From: Caldifarciminota bacterium
GTDB taxonomy: Bacteria; Hydrothermota; Tepidihabitantia; SM23-42
Direction of reading: 5' to 3'
Assembly (NCBI GenBank): GCA_016936155.1
Contig: JAFGPO010000154.1
Span: 1-51,664, forward strand
Length of the DNA stretch: 51,664 nt
In this document: one piece after another, positions 1-9,787 of the stretch
Numbering within the stretch: position 1 is the first letter of the stretch
How the letters are laid out: every line of letters starts with the position of its first letter
Program-made: the position numbers and the translations under genes
Notes under the pieces: generated by a model
What the model saw: only the letters and a program-made list of their open reading frames with translations
Database searches by the model: none
What the model was told of the DNA's origin: nothing

Positions 1-59
1 TGGGGCTAAGTCGTAACAAGGTAGCCGTACGGGAACGTGCGGCTGGATCACCTCCTTTC
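1..59 (+). rRNA. rrs: 16S ribosomal RNA, 3' terminal fragment (truncated by window start)
   Basis: AAGTCGTAACAAGGTAGCCGTA...GGCTGGATCACCTCCTTT, universal 16S 3' end including anti-SD. Confidence 0.97.
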
Positions 60-100
60 AAAGAACACTCCGGCTCGATACCCTGGATTTCTTTTCACTT

Positions 101-149
101 TAATCCCCCTTTCCTCTCCCTTTAATAAAGGGAGATTGAGGGGGATTTA
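101..149. repeat. Inverted repeat/hairpin just after 16S (AATCCCCCTTT...AAAGGGAGATTGAGGGGGATT)
   Basis: Near-palindromic arms around an AT-rich loop; could be the rRNA terminator or a dispersed repeat. Confidence 0.6.
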
Positions 150-408
150 ATTTAGCTCCTGGTTTTCAGCATGTACTGATGCCGCAGACATCATAGCGTC
201 TATCAAGGCAGCGATTAGCGTTTGCCTTTATAGTCTCAAACATCCACACTCCTTACCCATCCCTCCTTTTGTAGTGGTTTGATTCATCAAACCGAGCACG
301 ATAAATCGTGCATATACAATCAAACTTCCCTTGTCCGTTGAGGAAGAAGGTCAGGGTAAGGGTGCTCTCCCGCCTCCACACCCATCACCCATCTTCCATC
401 TTGTACTA

Positions 409-436
409 TTGACATACCGAAGATTGTAAATATAAT
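409..436 (+). promoter_or_regulatory. Sigma70-type promoter of rpsP (TTGACA-N16-TATAAT), start codon 8 nt after -10
   Basis: TTGACA 409-414, TATAAT 431-436, ATG 445. Confidence 0.8.
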
Positions 437-444
437 GATAAGCT

Positions 445-681
445 ATGGTTAAGATAAGATTATCCCGAGTCGGACGGAAAAAGATCCCTGTTTATAGAAT
501 TGTTGTCATGGATTCGAGAAAGGCAAGAGGTGGTAACTATATTGAGAATGTGGGCCATTACGATCCCAGAAGCAAAGAACTAATACTCAAACGGGATCGC
601 ATTGAGTATTGGATTTCGAAAGGCGCTCAACCTACCAATACCGTGGCTAAGTTAATCGCCAAACAAGGAGGTACACAATGA
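445..681 (+). CDS. rpsP: 30S ribosomal protein S16
   Basis: [30 protein letters not shown]. Confidence 0.97.
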   Translation: MVKIRLSRVGRKKIPVYRIVVMDSRKARGGNYIENVGHYDPRSKELILKRDRIEYWISKGAQPTNTVAKLIAKQGGTQ

Positions 682-908
682 AAGAGCTCATTCAATACAT
701 CGTAAAAGCGCTGGTTGATAATCCAGATAAAGTGGATGTCAAAGAAATTGCTGGTGAAAAAAGCATAATCTACGAACTTCGAGTTGGCGAAGGCGATCTA
801 GGAAAGGTAATCGGCAAAGAAGGCAGAACAGCAAAAGCGATCAGAACGATCATTACCGCTGCGGCGATGAAACAGGGAAAACGCACGGTACTTGAGATAA
901 TTGAATAA
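678..908 (+). CDS. khpA: KH-domain RNA-binding protein (KhpA/YlqC family)
   Basis: KH motif [21 protein letters not shown]; follows rpsP with ATGA overlap. Confidence 0.92.
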   Translation: MKELIQYIVKALVDNPDKVDVKEIAGEKSIIYELRVGEGDLGKVIGKEGRTAKAIRTIITAAAMKQGKRTVLEIIE

Positions 909-990
909 TGACACCTGACATCTCTTGCCTTTTTCTCCGCAGTTAGCATTTGTGTCATCTGTGTAGTCTTTATTCTGTGAAATCATCATT

Positions 991-1731
991 ATGAAGTTCG
1001 ACATCATCTCAATCTTCCCCGATTTTTTTCAAAGCCCGCTTGCGTGCGGCATCGTGCGTATCGCTCAAGAAAAGGGTATCATTGAAGTACACGTGATCGA
1101 TCCCCGGTCTTGCGCGCCTGACAGCAAAGTTGATGATTACCAGTTCGGCGGCGGAGCCGGCATGGTCATGAAACCTGAGCCGCTCCTGCGATCGATACGA
1201 AAGACAGTAGGAAAAAACAGCCGCCTTATCGCTCTGACGCCACGAGGTATTCCATTTAATCAAAATATGGCAAAGGCATTGAGCAGCGAGGATCACATCG
1301 TGATCGTCTGCGGACGGTATAAGGGGATCGATGAACGGGTGATTACCTTGTGCAAACCCGAAGAAATATCGATCGGCGATTATGTTCTCTCCGGCGGTGA
1401 AGCCGCGGCTTTCGTCCTCATCGAAGCGATAACCCGTTTGCTCCCTGGTGCCCTTGGCAATCGCGACTCGGCCGAATCCGATTCATTCACCACCCCCCTG
1501 CTGGAAGCACCACGGTATACCCGCCCGAACTCATATCGCCGGCACACTGTACCGGCTGTATTGAGAAACGGAAACCACGCTCACATTGCACGCTACCGGA
1601 GGAAAATGGCAATCGAACAAACGCTCGAGAGAAGGCCAGACCTTCTTCCTTACGAGACATTCACCATGCAAGATCTAAATATTCTATTGGAGGTAATGAA
1701 TGGCAAAAATTCCAGACATAAAACCCGGTGA
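991..1731 (+). CDS. trmD: tRNA (guanine-N1)-methyltransferase
   Basis: [53 protein letters not shown]. Confidence 0.97.
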   Translation: MKFDIISIFPDFFQSPLACGIVRIAQEKGIIEVHVIDPRSCAPDSKVDDYQFGGGAGMVMKPEPLLRSIRKTVGKNSRLIALTPRGIPFNQNMAKALSSEDHIVIVCGRYKGIDERVITLCKPEEISIGDYVLSGGEAAAFVLIEAITRLLPGALGNRDSAESDSFTTPLLEAPRYTRPNSYRRHTVPAVLRNGNHAHIARYRRKMAIEQTLERRPDLLPYETFTMQDLNILLEVMNGKNSRHKTR

Positions 1732-2203
1732 TCTGGTTAAGGTATATTCAAAGATCATTGAAGGGGACAAGGAACGCATCGCGCCTTTCCAGGGTGTGAT
1801 CATCCAGATTAGGGGGAGCGATATCCACAAGACGTTCACGGTCCGCAAGATCTCTGCAGGGGTCGGGATCGAAAGAATATTCCCTGTCCACTCGCCAATG
1901 ATCACCAAGATCGAGATAAAGAAAAAAGGCAAGGTCCGCAGAGCCAAACTGTCGTATCTGCGGCAGCGGCGCGGCAGGAAAATGAAGATCAAAGAATCCG
2001 CAGCGCAATCTGCCGGAACGAAAAATGACGAGACGGTGGAACCGGTCCGCGTCCAACCGGAAGAAAAGACGAAAGCGGTCCAAGAACCGAAACCGGCAGC
2101 TGACCGCGCGCATGGATCCACCGGCGAAAAAAATGCGGAAGAAAAAGCCAAGGAACCGTCTCGTGAAGGCACTGCTGGACAAGAAACTGTGGAAAAAAAA
2201 TAG
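1700..2203 (+). CDS. rplS: 50S ribosomal protein L19 with charged C-terminal extension
   Basis: [52 protein letters not shown]. Confidence 0.95.
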   Translation: MAKIPDIKPGDLVKVYSKIIEGDKERIAPFQGVIIQIRGSDIHKTFTVRKISAGVGIERIFPVHSPMITKIEIKKKGKVRRAKLSYLRQRRGRKMKIKESAAQSAGTKNDETVEPVRVQPEEKTKAVQEPKPAADRAHGSTGEKNAEEKAKEPSREGTAGQETVEKK

Positions 2204-2747
2204 TCTTATCGCTGGTGTCGATGAAGCGGGACGCGGGCCTCTAGCCGGTCCTGTTGTCGCCGCCGCGGTGATCCTCCCCCGTCACTTCTACCATCCTGAG
2301 ATAGATGATTCAAAAAAGCTTTCTGGACGTAAACGTTCAGTCCTCTACGAACATATAACAAAGAATGCGGTCGCCTACGCGTTCGGCATCATCGATCACA
2401 CAGAGATCGATGATATCAATATCCTGAACGCGACAAAGAACGCGATGACCAGCGCGATCACCGGCCTGCATCCACCGCCTGAGATCGTTCTTATTGACGC
2501 GGTCTCGCTGAACACCATTACCTGCAAACAGATCGCCCTGATCAAGGGCGACACGCTCAGTATTTCCATTGCTGCGGCGTCCATCCTCGCCAAGGTCGCG
2601 CGCGATCGCATCATGGTCCAGTACCATGCGCAATACCCGGCATACGGGTTCGACCGTCATAAGGGATACCCGACAAAATACCACCGGGAGCAGCTTAAGA
2701 CGCACGGTCCCTGTGCGATTCACCGACGATCCTTCCGCCTCACGTGA
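2163..2747 (+). CDS. rnhB: Ribonuclease HII (GTG start at 2163 proposed; the ORF is open from 2025)
   Basis: [52 protein letters not shown]. Confidence 0.93.
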   Translation: MKALLDKKLWKKNSLIAGVDEAGRGPLAGPVVAAAVILPRHFYHPEIDDSKKLSGRKRSVLYEHITKNAVAYAFGIIDHTEIDDINILNATKNAMTSAITGLHPPPEIVLIDAVSLNTITCKQIALIKGDTLSISIAAASILAKVARDRIMVQYHAQYPAYGFDRHKGYPTKYHREQLKTHGPCAIHRRSFRLT

Positions 2748-3100
2748 CAACCCGTTCGATCGGTACCTATGGTGAGGACCTGGCACGATCGTTTCTTAAT
2801 AATCACGATCATGCGATCATCGACCGCAATTTCCGCTGGCGTTTGGGCGAGATCGATTTCATCACAAGAAAGAACCGCTCCTTACATTTTATCGAAGTGA
2901 AGTACCGGCGCACCCGTGACTATGGTCTGCCCCAGGAATCCGTGATCAAGAAAAAACAGCATAAGATCAGGCGGACCGCGTTGCTCTGGCTGCAGCAACG
3001 CCGCCTTCCTGTGGACAGCGAGATGCACTTTGACGTGCTCGCGATCAGCAAAGACATTCGGGGCAGGATACGGTATGAATATATCGAGGATGCATTCTAA
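2744..3100 (+). CDS. YraN/UPF0102 family endonuclease-like protein
   Basis: GEDLARSFL..RNFRWRLGEIDFITR....FIEVKYRR; GTGA overlap with rnhB. Confidence 0.9.
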   Translation: MTTRSIGTYGEDLARSFLNNHDHAIIDRNFRWRLGEIDFITRKNRSLHFIEVKYRRTRDYGLPQESVIKKKQHKIRRTALLWLQQRRLPVDSEMHFDVLAISKDIRGRIRYEYIEDAF

Positions 3101-3234
3101 ATAATGAAAAGACGGGACGACCAGCTTTTCAAGGAAGTTCTCGATTCCCTTCGTTCACTCGAACGATAATTTGCAGAGTAAACACAGCCAGTATATTATT
3201 CGGGACCAGTGGTGAATTCTTAGCCGACAGGAGT

Positions 3235-3271
3235 GTCATTCTGAGGGCTTCGCAGAAGACTGAAGAATCTC
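3235..3271. repeat. Dispersed intergenic repeat unit (GTCATTCTGAGGGCTTCGCAGAAGACTGAAGAATCT type)
   Basis: Motif type recognised from intergenic regions of uncultured bacterial genomes; only one copy in the window. Confidence 0.4.
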
Positions 3272-3358
3272 TATTTGTCAACAGGGTTGTGCCGATATCA
3301 GTAAATCACACTGTTTGTAGCATTGAAATTTGGTATTCAGGTATTGTTTCGAGTTTCC

Positions 3359-3420
3359 CTGGATTCCCCGGTCCCCGTACATACTTCGTTCTACGGGGCA
3401 GGCAAGCCGGGGAATGACAG
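3359..3420. repeat. Hairpin repeat GGATTCCCCGG...CCGGGGAATGACAG with inner CCCCGTA/TACGGGG stem
   Basis: Nested inverted repeats read directly. Confidence 0.6.
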
Positions 3421-3503
3421 AAGGGCATAGCCCTTTTTAGCCCTCTTATTAAAGAGAACATATAATAGTTTCATTGGATTTCGTACATGGGTTTTGAACC
3501 ATC

Positions 3504-3531
3504 TTGACATTCCTCTGTCTCCAGATATGTT
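3504..3531 (+). promoter_or_regulatory. Promoter TTGACA-N16-TATGTT, ATG 6 nt downstream (leaderless candidate)
   Basis: Direct reading. Confidence 0.65.
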
Positions 3532-3537
3532 TTCACA

Positions 3538-4416
3538 ATGACTGACCAACGGAAAGCATACCTCTACGCATTTGCGGTCGTCGCCATCTGGTCGACCGTG
3601 TCGTCGGCATTCAAATTGTCGCTGCGATACGTAAATCCTCTCCAGCTTCTGTTTATCGCGTCGCTGTACTCGACCGCTTTCCTGTTCATCCTCGTCCTCG
3701 CGCAGAGGAAATGGCGCCTGTTTGCCGCGCAAACCGCGCGCGACCTTCTACGGTCATGCATTCTTGGCCTCTTGAATCCTTTTCTGTACTACATCGTGCT
3801 GTTCAAAGCATATGATCTGCTTCGGGCGCAGGAAGCCCAGGCATTGAACCAGACATGGGCGATCGTTCTCCCGCTCCTCTCGATCGTCATCCTCAAGCAG
3901 AAGATCAGATTGTTGAGTTTCATCGCCCTTGCGCTCAGCTTTGCCGGGGTCCTGCTTATTTCAAGTCAGGGAAACATAGCAGGATGGCAATTCCACAACC
4001 TGCCCGGGATTTTTCTCGCCCTGGGGAGCGCGTGGATCTGGGCGCTGTACTGGCTCTTCAGCCTGAAGGATTCGCGTGACACGACGATCAAACTCTTTTC
4101 CAGTTTCCTGTTCGGCACGCTCTTCATTGTGCTCGCAGCGACCCTGTCAAAACAGCCGCTTCCCGGAGTTGCGGGCATTGTCGGGGGTTGTTATGTCGGG
4201 ATGTTCGAGATGGGTCTTACCTTTGTATTATGGCTTCACGCTCTTCGCCTGTCGCGGTCGACCGCCCAGATCAGCAACCTGGTGTACCTTGTTCCGTTTC
4301 TCGCGCTCATTGTGATCCGCCTCACAACCGGCGAGCAGATCCTCGTATCAACGATCATCGGGCTCGCCCTCATCATCATCGGGATCGTGCTCCAGCGTTC
4401 GATCTCACGACACTAA
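3538..4416 (+). CDS. EamA/DMT-family transporter
   Basis: About 10 hydrophobic segments, EamA-type repeats. Confidence 0.88.
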   Translation: MTDQRKAYLYAFAVVAIWSTVSSAFKLSLRYVNPLQLLFIASLYSTAFLFILVLAQRKWRLFAAQTARDLLRSCILGLLNPFLYYIVLFKAYDLLRAQEAQALNQTWAIVLPLLSIVILKQKIRLLSFIALALSFAGVLLISSQGNIAGWQFHNLPGIFLALGSAWIWALYWLFSLKDSRDTTIKLFSSFLFGTLFIVLAATLSKQPLPGVAGIVGGCYVGMFEMGLTFVLWLHALRLSRSTAQISNLVYLVPFLALIVIRLTTGEQILVSTIIGLALIIIGIVLQRSISRH

Positions 4417-4434
4417 CACTATTACCCGGATGTC

Positions 4435-4632
4435 CTACACGGGGATCGTGAAAATAAAGACCGCAACACGGATGCTCGCGGATACAGTCATGCCCGCGAA
4501 CAACCCAAGGTACGTATTGGCCGCGCACATGAGGAGCGAAAGGACGATCCCCAAGAGCACCGCTCCTATGGTCAATTCACGTACGTTGTTCTTATCGGTG
4601 GCGCGATAACCGGGTAAGGAATTCAGCGACAA
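4435..4632 (-). pseudogene. Truncated OPT (oligopeptide transporter)-family N-terminal fragment
   Basis: ELTIGAVLLGIVLSLLMCAANTYLGLFAGMTVSASI resembles the OPT N-terminus; ORF ends after 65 aa at the eamA 3' end. Confidence 0.7.
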
Positions 4633-5371
4633 ACCGCGCGTTCAACAGGTGAAAGGTGTTATACGCATGAATGGAACCGCACACCCTTCTTTGGATGACG
4701 AACATGTCACCGAGAAGATCGAGTATCTTGTGCCGGACCGGCTCGTCCAGGAATCGCAGAGGCTCGGCTGAGTAAATCCGTGTTTTCGTGATCCCGATCC
4801 CATATGGAGGAAGGTTTTGCAGCCGGGGATCTGATTCATCAGTATAGACAAAGGTGCGCGCGGGTGCGATCTCCCGGCAATAGGTCGTACGGTCCACCAT
4901 GACCGTATACTGTTGTGTGCCGAGAAACGGGTGGGCTAATCCCATGGTTATGACCAGCATATCCTCATCCCCTGGCTCATAACGGATGAATGACTCCTGT
5001 TCATTGACCATGAGCGGCTGCTCAAGCCTTGTCCGTGGAAACGGTACGGTTTCATCATGCTGCAGTGCTTCAGCATACGGACTGCTCGAGCCGTCGAAGA
5101 TCGGCAATTCTTTTCCGTGAACGATTGCGCGCACGCCATAGCAATCCATTCCGTAGAGAGCGCTGAACAGGTGCTCCACGACCTGCAGAGTCTGGCCGTT
5201 AGTGCACACGGATACCATGTGGTCCTGGACACCGATATTCTCGGGTTTCAAATCCATGCGCAGCAGATGTTCACTCCCTGTCTTCACGCAGAGTTCAAAA
5301 GAATCGCACTCAATGATCTCACAGCGCGCAAATCCGCCATGCAAACAGGGACCATGAAGCACGTGTCTCAT
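4592..5371 (-). CDS. lpxC: UDP-3-O-acyl-N-acetylglucosamine deacetylase
   Basis: [50 protein letters not shown]; overlaps lpxD. Confidence 0.9.
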   Translation of the reverse strand: MRHVLHGPCLHGGFARCEIIECDSFELCVKTGSEHLLRMDLKPENIGVQDHMVSVCTNGQTLQVVEHLFSALYGMDCYGVRAIVHGKELPIFDGSSSPYAEALQHDETVPFPRTRLEQPLMVNEQESFIRYEPGDEDMLVITMGLAHPFLGTQQYTVMVDRTTYCREIAPARTFVYTDESDPRLQNLPPYGIGITKTRIYSAEPLRFLDEPVRHKILDLLGDMFVIQRRVCGSIHAYNTFHLLNARFVAEFLTRLSRHR

Positions 5372-6300
5372 GGCTCTCGGTAGAGACGTCCCAGGGCGCG
5401 CAGCACTGCTCTGTGCTCCCGGGCCGGGATCCCGGAATAAACCCGGCGCGCGGGTATCGATTTGAACACGGCCGACTTCGCGTACACGACCGCGTTATTC
5501 CCGATCCTCACGTGATCGCTCACTCCTACTTGTCCGCACAGGGTCACCCTATCACCGATGCGCGCGGATCCAGCGATCCCCACCTGCCCCATGATAATGC
5601 AATTCTTCCCGATCTTCACATTGTGCCCGATGTGAACGAGATTGTCGATCTTCGTACCCTCGCCAATGATCGTACTTCCGATCGTGGCACGATCGATCGC
5701 CACATTTCCGCCGATCTCGACAAACGCATTGATGATCACACCGCCGATATGAGGTATCCGACGAAAGCGCTTCCCTTTGATATATCCAAACCCCGGTTTT
5801 CCAATGACCGTGTTGCTATGGATCGTGACATGATCGCGGATCATAGTCCCCGGGAATATGATAACGTGCGGGTGGATCATCACGTTGCGCCCGATGACGA
5901 CCCCTTCACCCACATAACTTTGTGCACTGATGACTGTCCCCTGCCCGATGCCTGTCCCCTGTTCAATGACCACGAACGGATCGATCCTGCATCGCCGGGG
6001 GCAGCGCACATCAGAAGCGATCTCGGCCTTTGGTGATATCCCCCACCTGGACCGTTGTTTATCCAGGTGCTGTAACAGAGAATACAGTGAGCGCTTAGCG
6101 TCTTTGACGATGATCCCGTTTTTGCCCTTGACCTTGAATGCGGCAATCACCGCGCCTGCTTTTGTTGTTTGATGTGCATTGAATAGAAAAGTAAGATCCT
6201 TTATCCCGGCATCATCCGGCGGTTGAATGTTGCGGATCACAAAGGTCATTCTCCCGTATGTGCTGCCTTTAACGACCTTTGCTATATCACGCAATTGCAC
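5368..6300 (-). CDS. lpxD: UDP-3-O-acylglucosamine N-acyltransferase
   Basis: Left-handed beta-helix hexapeptide repeats, [28 protein letters not shown]. Confidence 0.9.
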   Translation of the reverse strand: MQLRDIAKVVKGSTYGRMTFVIRNIQPPDDAGIKDLTFLFNAHQTTKAGAVIAAFKVKGKNGIIVKDAKRSLYSLLQHLDKQRSRWGISPKAEIASDVRCPRRCRIDPFVVIEQGTGIGQGTVISAQSYVGEGVVIGRNVMIHPHVIIFPGTMIRDHVTIHSNTVIGKPGFGYIKGKRFRRIPHIGGVIINAFVEIGGNVAIDRATIGSTIIGEGTKIDNLVHIGHNVKIGKNCIIMGQVGIAGSARIGDRVTLCGQVGVSDHVRIGNNAVVYAKSAVFKSIPARRVYSGIPAREHRAVLRALGRLYREP

Positions 6301-6305
6301 AGCAC

Positions 6306-6334
6306 ATCGTACCCGGAAATACCGATAATGTCAA
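6306..6334 (-). promoter_or_regulatory. Promoter TTGACA-N17-TACGAT, GTG start 5 nt downstream (leaderless candidate)
   Basis: Minus strand reading upstream of lpxD. Confidence 0.65.
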
Positions 6335-6430
6335 TAATGCCTGAAACTGTACCAAACGAAATTAACGCAATTAAAAATAATAAAAATCAAAACTTCCCAC
6401 GTTCATACTTTCTTACCTTCAATGTTTTAA

Positions 6431-6518
6431 GCCTTCTCATGCCCTCTTATGCCCTCTTGCAGCCCTATCTGTGCCATCTCATGCCTTTTACGTGCCTTCA
6501 GTTGCCCCGTATTGCCTC
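6431..6518 (+). repeat. Solo array of degenerate 10-11-bp GCC-phased units
   Basis: GCCTTCTCAT GCCCTCTTAT GCCCTCTTGCA GCCCTATCTGT GCCATCTCAT GCCTTTTACGT GCCTTCAGTT GCCCCGTATT GCC. Confidence 0.8.
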
Positions 6519-6575
6519 ATCGCGTTTAATATTGACTTCACCGTAATTCTTGGTACAATTGCTCAGGAAAATGTC

Positions 6576-7010
6576 GTGGTACTGGTAGCTCTGGCATGTG
6601 CAAGTGCGCTTTTTGCCGGGTTCGTGCTCTACATGTCCTGGAAAAAACGCACAATAATGGCATTGTTACGGCAGATGCAATTATCCGGCACAACGTTCGT
6701 TCTTGGTCCGGAGATCGGGAGTTACCGGGGTGCAACCGCGCTGTATGGAAGGGTCAAGTGTGACGGAATTATCGCGTTGACCGATACGTTTCTGCTATTC
6801 GCCCCTTTCATCGGCAAGAAAAAAGAGATCCCGCTCAAGGATTTTCAACGTGTCGATGTGACTGATAAATTCCTCGGGCAGTACCGCATGGGAATGCAGG
6901 TACTGGTTCTGCGCGCGGAAACATGCGAGGTCGGTTTCTTTGTGAATGATATCAACCGCTGGCAGACCACATTGACGTGTTACATGCGAAAAATAAGGGA
7001 GGTTTCGTGA
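6576..7010 (+). CDS. Membrane-anchored protein with possible bPH/GRAM-like domain (start uncertain; ORF open from 6471)
   Basis: N-terminal TM then TALYGRVKCDGIIALTDTFLLFAPFIGKKKEIPLKDFQRVDV. Confidence 0.55.
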   Translation: MVLVALACASALFAGFVLYMSWKKRTIMALLRQMQLSGTTFVLGPEIGSYRGATALYGRVKCDGIIALTDTFLLFAPFIGKKKEIPLKDFQRVDVTDKFLGQYRMGMQVLVLRAETCEVGFFVNDINRWQTTLTCYMRKIREVS

Positions 7011-7612
7011 ACTTTGTCTCTGTGCAAAAGAGAATGTATATTATCAACGCAGCATACTTCGACTGGTTCCGGCGCGCATCGCTGGTCGTAAAATTGAGTA
7101 TGTCAATTGGCCTGGCGGCTCTCACCGGAGTGGCTGCCCAGCTGCGCATCCCGCTGCCCTTCACGCCGGTACCGATCACTGCTCAGGTATTTACTGTACT
7201 GCTTGCCGGTATCGTACTGGGTTCACGTTATGGCGGAATGAGTATGCTCTTTTACCTTCTCCTCGGGTTTGCCGGTGTCCCCTGGTTCACGAATGCGGCG
7301 GCTGGATCATTAATCGGTCCGACAACCGGTTATATAATCGGTTTTGTACCCGCTGCCATGTTCCTTGGACATATCGTAATGAAATACCGAAGCGCAAGGC
7401 GGCTCGTGCCGCTCACCGGATGTATGATCGCGGCCGTAGGGATCATTTATGTGTGCGGCGCCCTGAACTTTGCCCTTTTTCTGGGGGCGAGCTTCAAACA
7501 AACACTGATCATGGCGGTCTTCCCGTTCATTCCCTTTGATATTGCTAAGGCAGTTATCGCGGCTCTGTGCGCGCGTGCTCTGTTGCTGCACAATCCATCC
7601 CCGATCGACTGA
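6977..7612 (+). CDS. bioY: BioY-family (biotin ECF S-component-like) transporter; internal start near 7034 possible
   Basis: AQLRIPLPFTPVPITAQVFTVLLAGIVLGSRYG, GPTTGYIIGF. Confidence 0.9.
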   Translation: MLHAKNKGGFVNFVSVQKRMYIINAAYFDWFRRASLVVKLSMSIGLAALTGVAAQLRIPLPFTPVPITAQVFTVLLAGIVLGSRYGGMSMLFYLLLGFAGVPWFTNAAAGSLIGPTTGYIIGFVPAAMFLGHIVMKYRSARRLVPLTGCMIAAVGIIYVCGALNFALFLGASFKQTLIMAVFPFIPFDIAKAVIAALCARALLLHNPSPID

Positions 7613-7681
7613 TGATGCCTGCATCCGCGCATTGCTTCCATGTCGTTGATTAAAAGAATTTTCATTGTAGGAGTAATCATC

Positions 7682-9082
7682 ATGGCACACAGTTGCGAAA
7701 GCAAGGATTTCCGGGAGTCGCCTCACGCCGGAACCTGGTACCCGGGCACTGAACTTGAACTCCGTCAGCAGATCACCACATTCTTGGATAATGTAGAACT
7801 GCACATCACAGGTGAGATCTCCGGTCTGGTATCCCCCCATGCCGGATATATATATTCGGGTCCGGTGGCGGCATATGCTTACAAAATGATACAGGACCAG
7901 ACGTTCGATAATGTTGTCGTGATCGGACCGAGCCACCGCTACGGATTCATCGGTGTCTCGGTCGATACCATGGCAGGACGGATAACCCCGCTGGGAACCG
8001 TTGATTTCGATGTCGATCTGGCGCGTGCGATCATCGCATGCGACAAGCATATCAAATATGATCCCCGCGCTCACAGCGAAGAGCATTCAGTTGAGATCCA
8101 GATACCGTTCCTCCAGATCGTGCAAAGAGAATTGCATCTTGTCGAGATCGTCATGGGTACACAGGATATGGAAACATGTACGATGTTGAGCAACGCCCTT
8201 GTTAAGGCGTGCAAGGGAAAAAGGGTACTGCTCATAGCAAGCAGCGATCTGTCGCACTTTCACACCCAGGATGTTGCCGAGGAACTGGATAACCGGATCG
8301 TCGAAGCGGTCTCGCAGTACGATTACCAGATGTTGTTCAACCGTTTGCGTACTGATAGCTGCGAAGCATGCGGGGGCGGTCCGATCATCACGGTCATGAT
8401 GGCGACAAAGGAGCTCGGTGCAACGGATTCCAAAATGCTACACTATGCAACGAGCGGTACGGTCACCGGAGACTATTCGCAAGGCGTTGTCGGCTATCTC
8501 GCCGCTGTATTCTATAAAGCACATGACGCTGATGTCGGCATTGATCTCGGTTTCTCTGATTCCGAAAAACAGCAACTCAAAGACATTGCCCGGCGATCGA
8601 TCGAGGCAGCGGTCAAAGACAAAGAACAGCCGGAATTCAAAAATATGACCGGCAAACTCCTCGAGCCCTACGGCGTATTTGTCACGCTCAACAAACACGG
8701 CAATCTGCGCGGATGCATCGGGCGGATCATTGGTGACCAACCACTTTACCTGTCATGCCAGCAGATGGCGATCGCTGCGGCGCTCGAGGACCCGCGCTTT
8801 AATCCCGTGCGGAAGGATGAACTCGATGACCTCACGATCGAAATCTCGATTCTCACGCCTCCGGAACGCATCACTGATTTTTCCAAGATCACGATCGGTC
8901 CGGACGGTTTGATCATCAATAAGGGGTATAACCGGGGTCTGCTCCTGCCGCAGGTCGCGGTTGAATACGGATGGACCGCAGAAGAATTCCTCGAACAAAC
9001 GTGTCATAAAGCAGGGCTTCCTTCAAACGCGTACAAATCGCCGGATGCAGAGGTTTTTAAATTCTCGGCTGAAGTTTTTTAG
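7682..9082 (+). CDS. AmmeMemoRadiSam system fusion protein: Memo (AmrB) + AMMECR1 (AmrA)
   Basis: Memo: SPHAGYIYSGPVAAYAY, VVIGPSHRYG, EHSVEIQIPFLQ; AMMECR1: GVFVTLNKHGNLRGCIGRI, ALEDPRFNPV; SD TAGGAG before ATG 7682. Confidence 0.92.
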   Translation: MAHSCESKDFRESPHAGTWYPGTELELRQQITTFLDNVELHITGEISGLVSPHAGYIYSGPVAAYAYKMIQDQTFDNVVVIGPSHRYGFIGVSVDTMAGRITPLGTVDFDVDLARAIIACDKHIKYDPRAHSEEHSVEIQIPFLQIVQRELHLVEIVMGTQDMETCTMLSNALVKACKGKRVLLIASSDLSHFHTQDVAEELDNRIVEAVSQYDYQMLFNRLRTDSCEACGGGPIITVMMATKELGATDSKMLHYATSGTVTGDYSQGVVGYLAAVFYKAHDADVGIDLGFSDSEKQQLKDIARRSIEAAVKDKEQPEFKNMTGKLLEPYGVFVTLNKHGNLRGCIGRIIGDQPLYLSCQQMAIAAALEDPRFNPVRKDELDDLTIEISILTPPERITDFSKITIGPDGLIINKGYNRGLLLPQVAVEYGWTAEEFLEQTCHKAGLPSNAYKSPDAEVFKFSAEVF

Positions 9083-9097
9083 ATCAGCGATATTCAG

Positions 9098-9787
9098 ATG
9101 AAGAGGAGAACGTACACCAAAAAAGTGTTCATCGATCCGTATGACGACCTCGGCTATGCAAAACTCGATCTGCACCGTGAAAAACGTAAGGGATTTCCCG
9201 AAGTGATCTTCGCCCAGGGGAAAACCGTAAAACAGGTCATGAATATCACCGCACGTATTCACAAATTCCATGAACGGGTCATGCTCACCCGCGTCGAGCC
9301 TGCGCTTGCGCGCGTGCTCAAACGGAAATACCGTACCGGCAAATTCCATCCTGAAGCACGGGTTTTCGTGATCGGGAGAGCACTGCCGAAACAAGGTCTG
9401 GTCGCGATCCTGACCGGCGGTACCGCGGATATACCGGTTGCCGAAGAAGCCGCGGTGACCGCGGAAACCATCGGTTCTGTTGTCGAACGGTTTTACGATG
9501 TAGGTGTTGCGGGCCTGCACCGGCTCATCTCAGTCCGCAAAGAAGTCAATAAGGCACGGGCGATCATCGTGGTCGCGGGCATGGACGGCGTCCTCGCTTC
9601 GGTTGCCGGCGGTCTCTTTTCAAAACCCATCGTTGCGGTCCCGACAAGCATCGGCTACGGTCTGAGCCTCAACGGTATCACGCCGCTCTTGACCATGCTC
9701 AATTCCTGCGCTCCGGGCGTGGCTGTGGTCAATATCGATAACGGATTCGGAGCTGGATATATCGCCGCAATGATCAATCGGTCATGA
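9098..9787 (+). CDS. larB: Nickel pincer cofactor biosynthesis protein LarB
   Basis: GFPEVIFAQGKTVKQV, ILTGGTADIPVAEEAA, VAGMDGVLASVAGGLFSKPIVAVPTSIGYG. Confidence 0.94.
   Translation: MKRRTYTKKVFIDPYDDLGYAKLDLHREKRKGFPEVIFAQGKTVKQVMNITARIHKFHERVMLTRVEPALARVLKRKYRTGKFHPEARVFVIGRALPKQGLVAILTGGTADIPVAEEAAVTAETIGSVVERFYDVGVAGLHRLISVRKEVNKARAIIVVAGMDGVLASVAGGLFSKPIVAVPTSIGYGLSLNGITPLLTMLNSCAPGVAVVNIDNGFGAGYIAAMINRS

Noticed and set aside
5413-6036. 207-aa plus-strand ORF
   Set aside because: Antisense to the lpxD hexapeptide repeats; its Asp/His periodicity mirrors lpxD
7310-8086. 258-aa minus-strand ORF
   Set aside because: Antisense shadow of bioY and the Memo/AMMECR1 gene, which have clear family motifs
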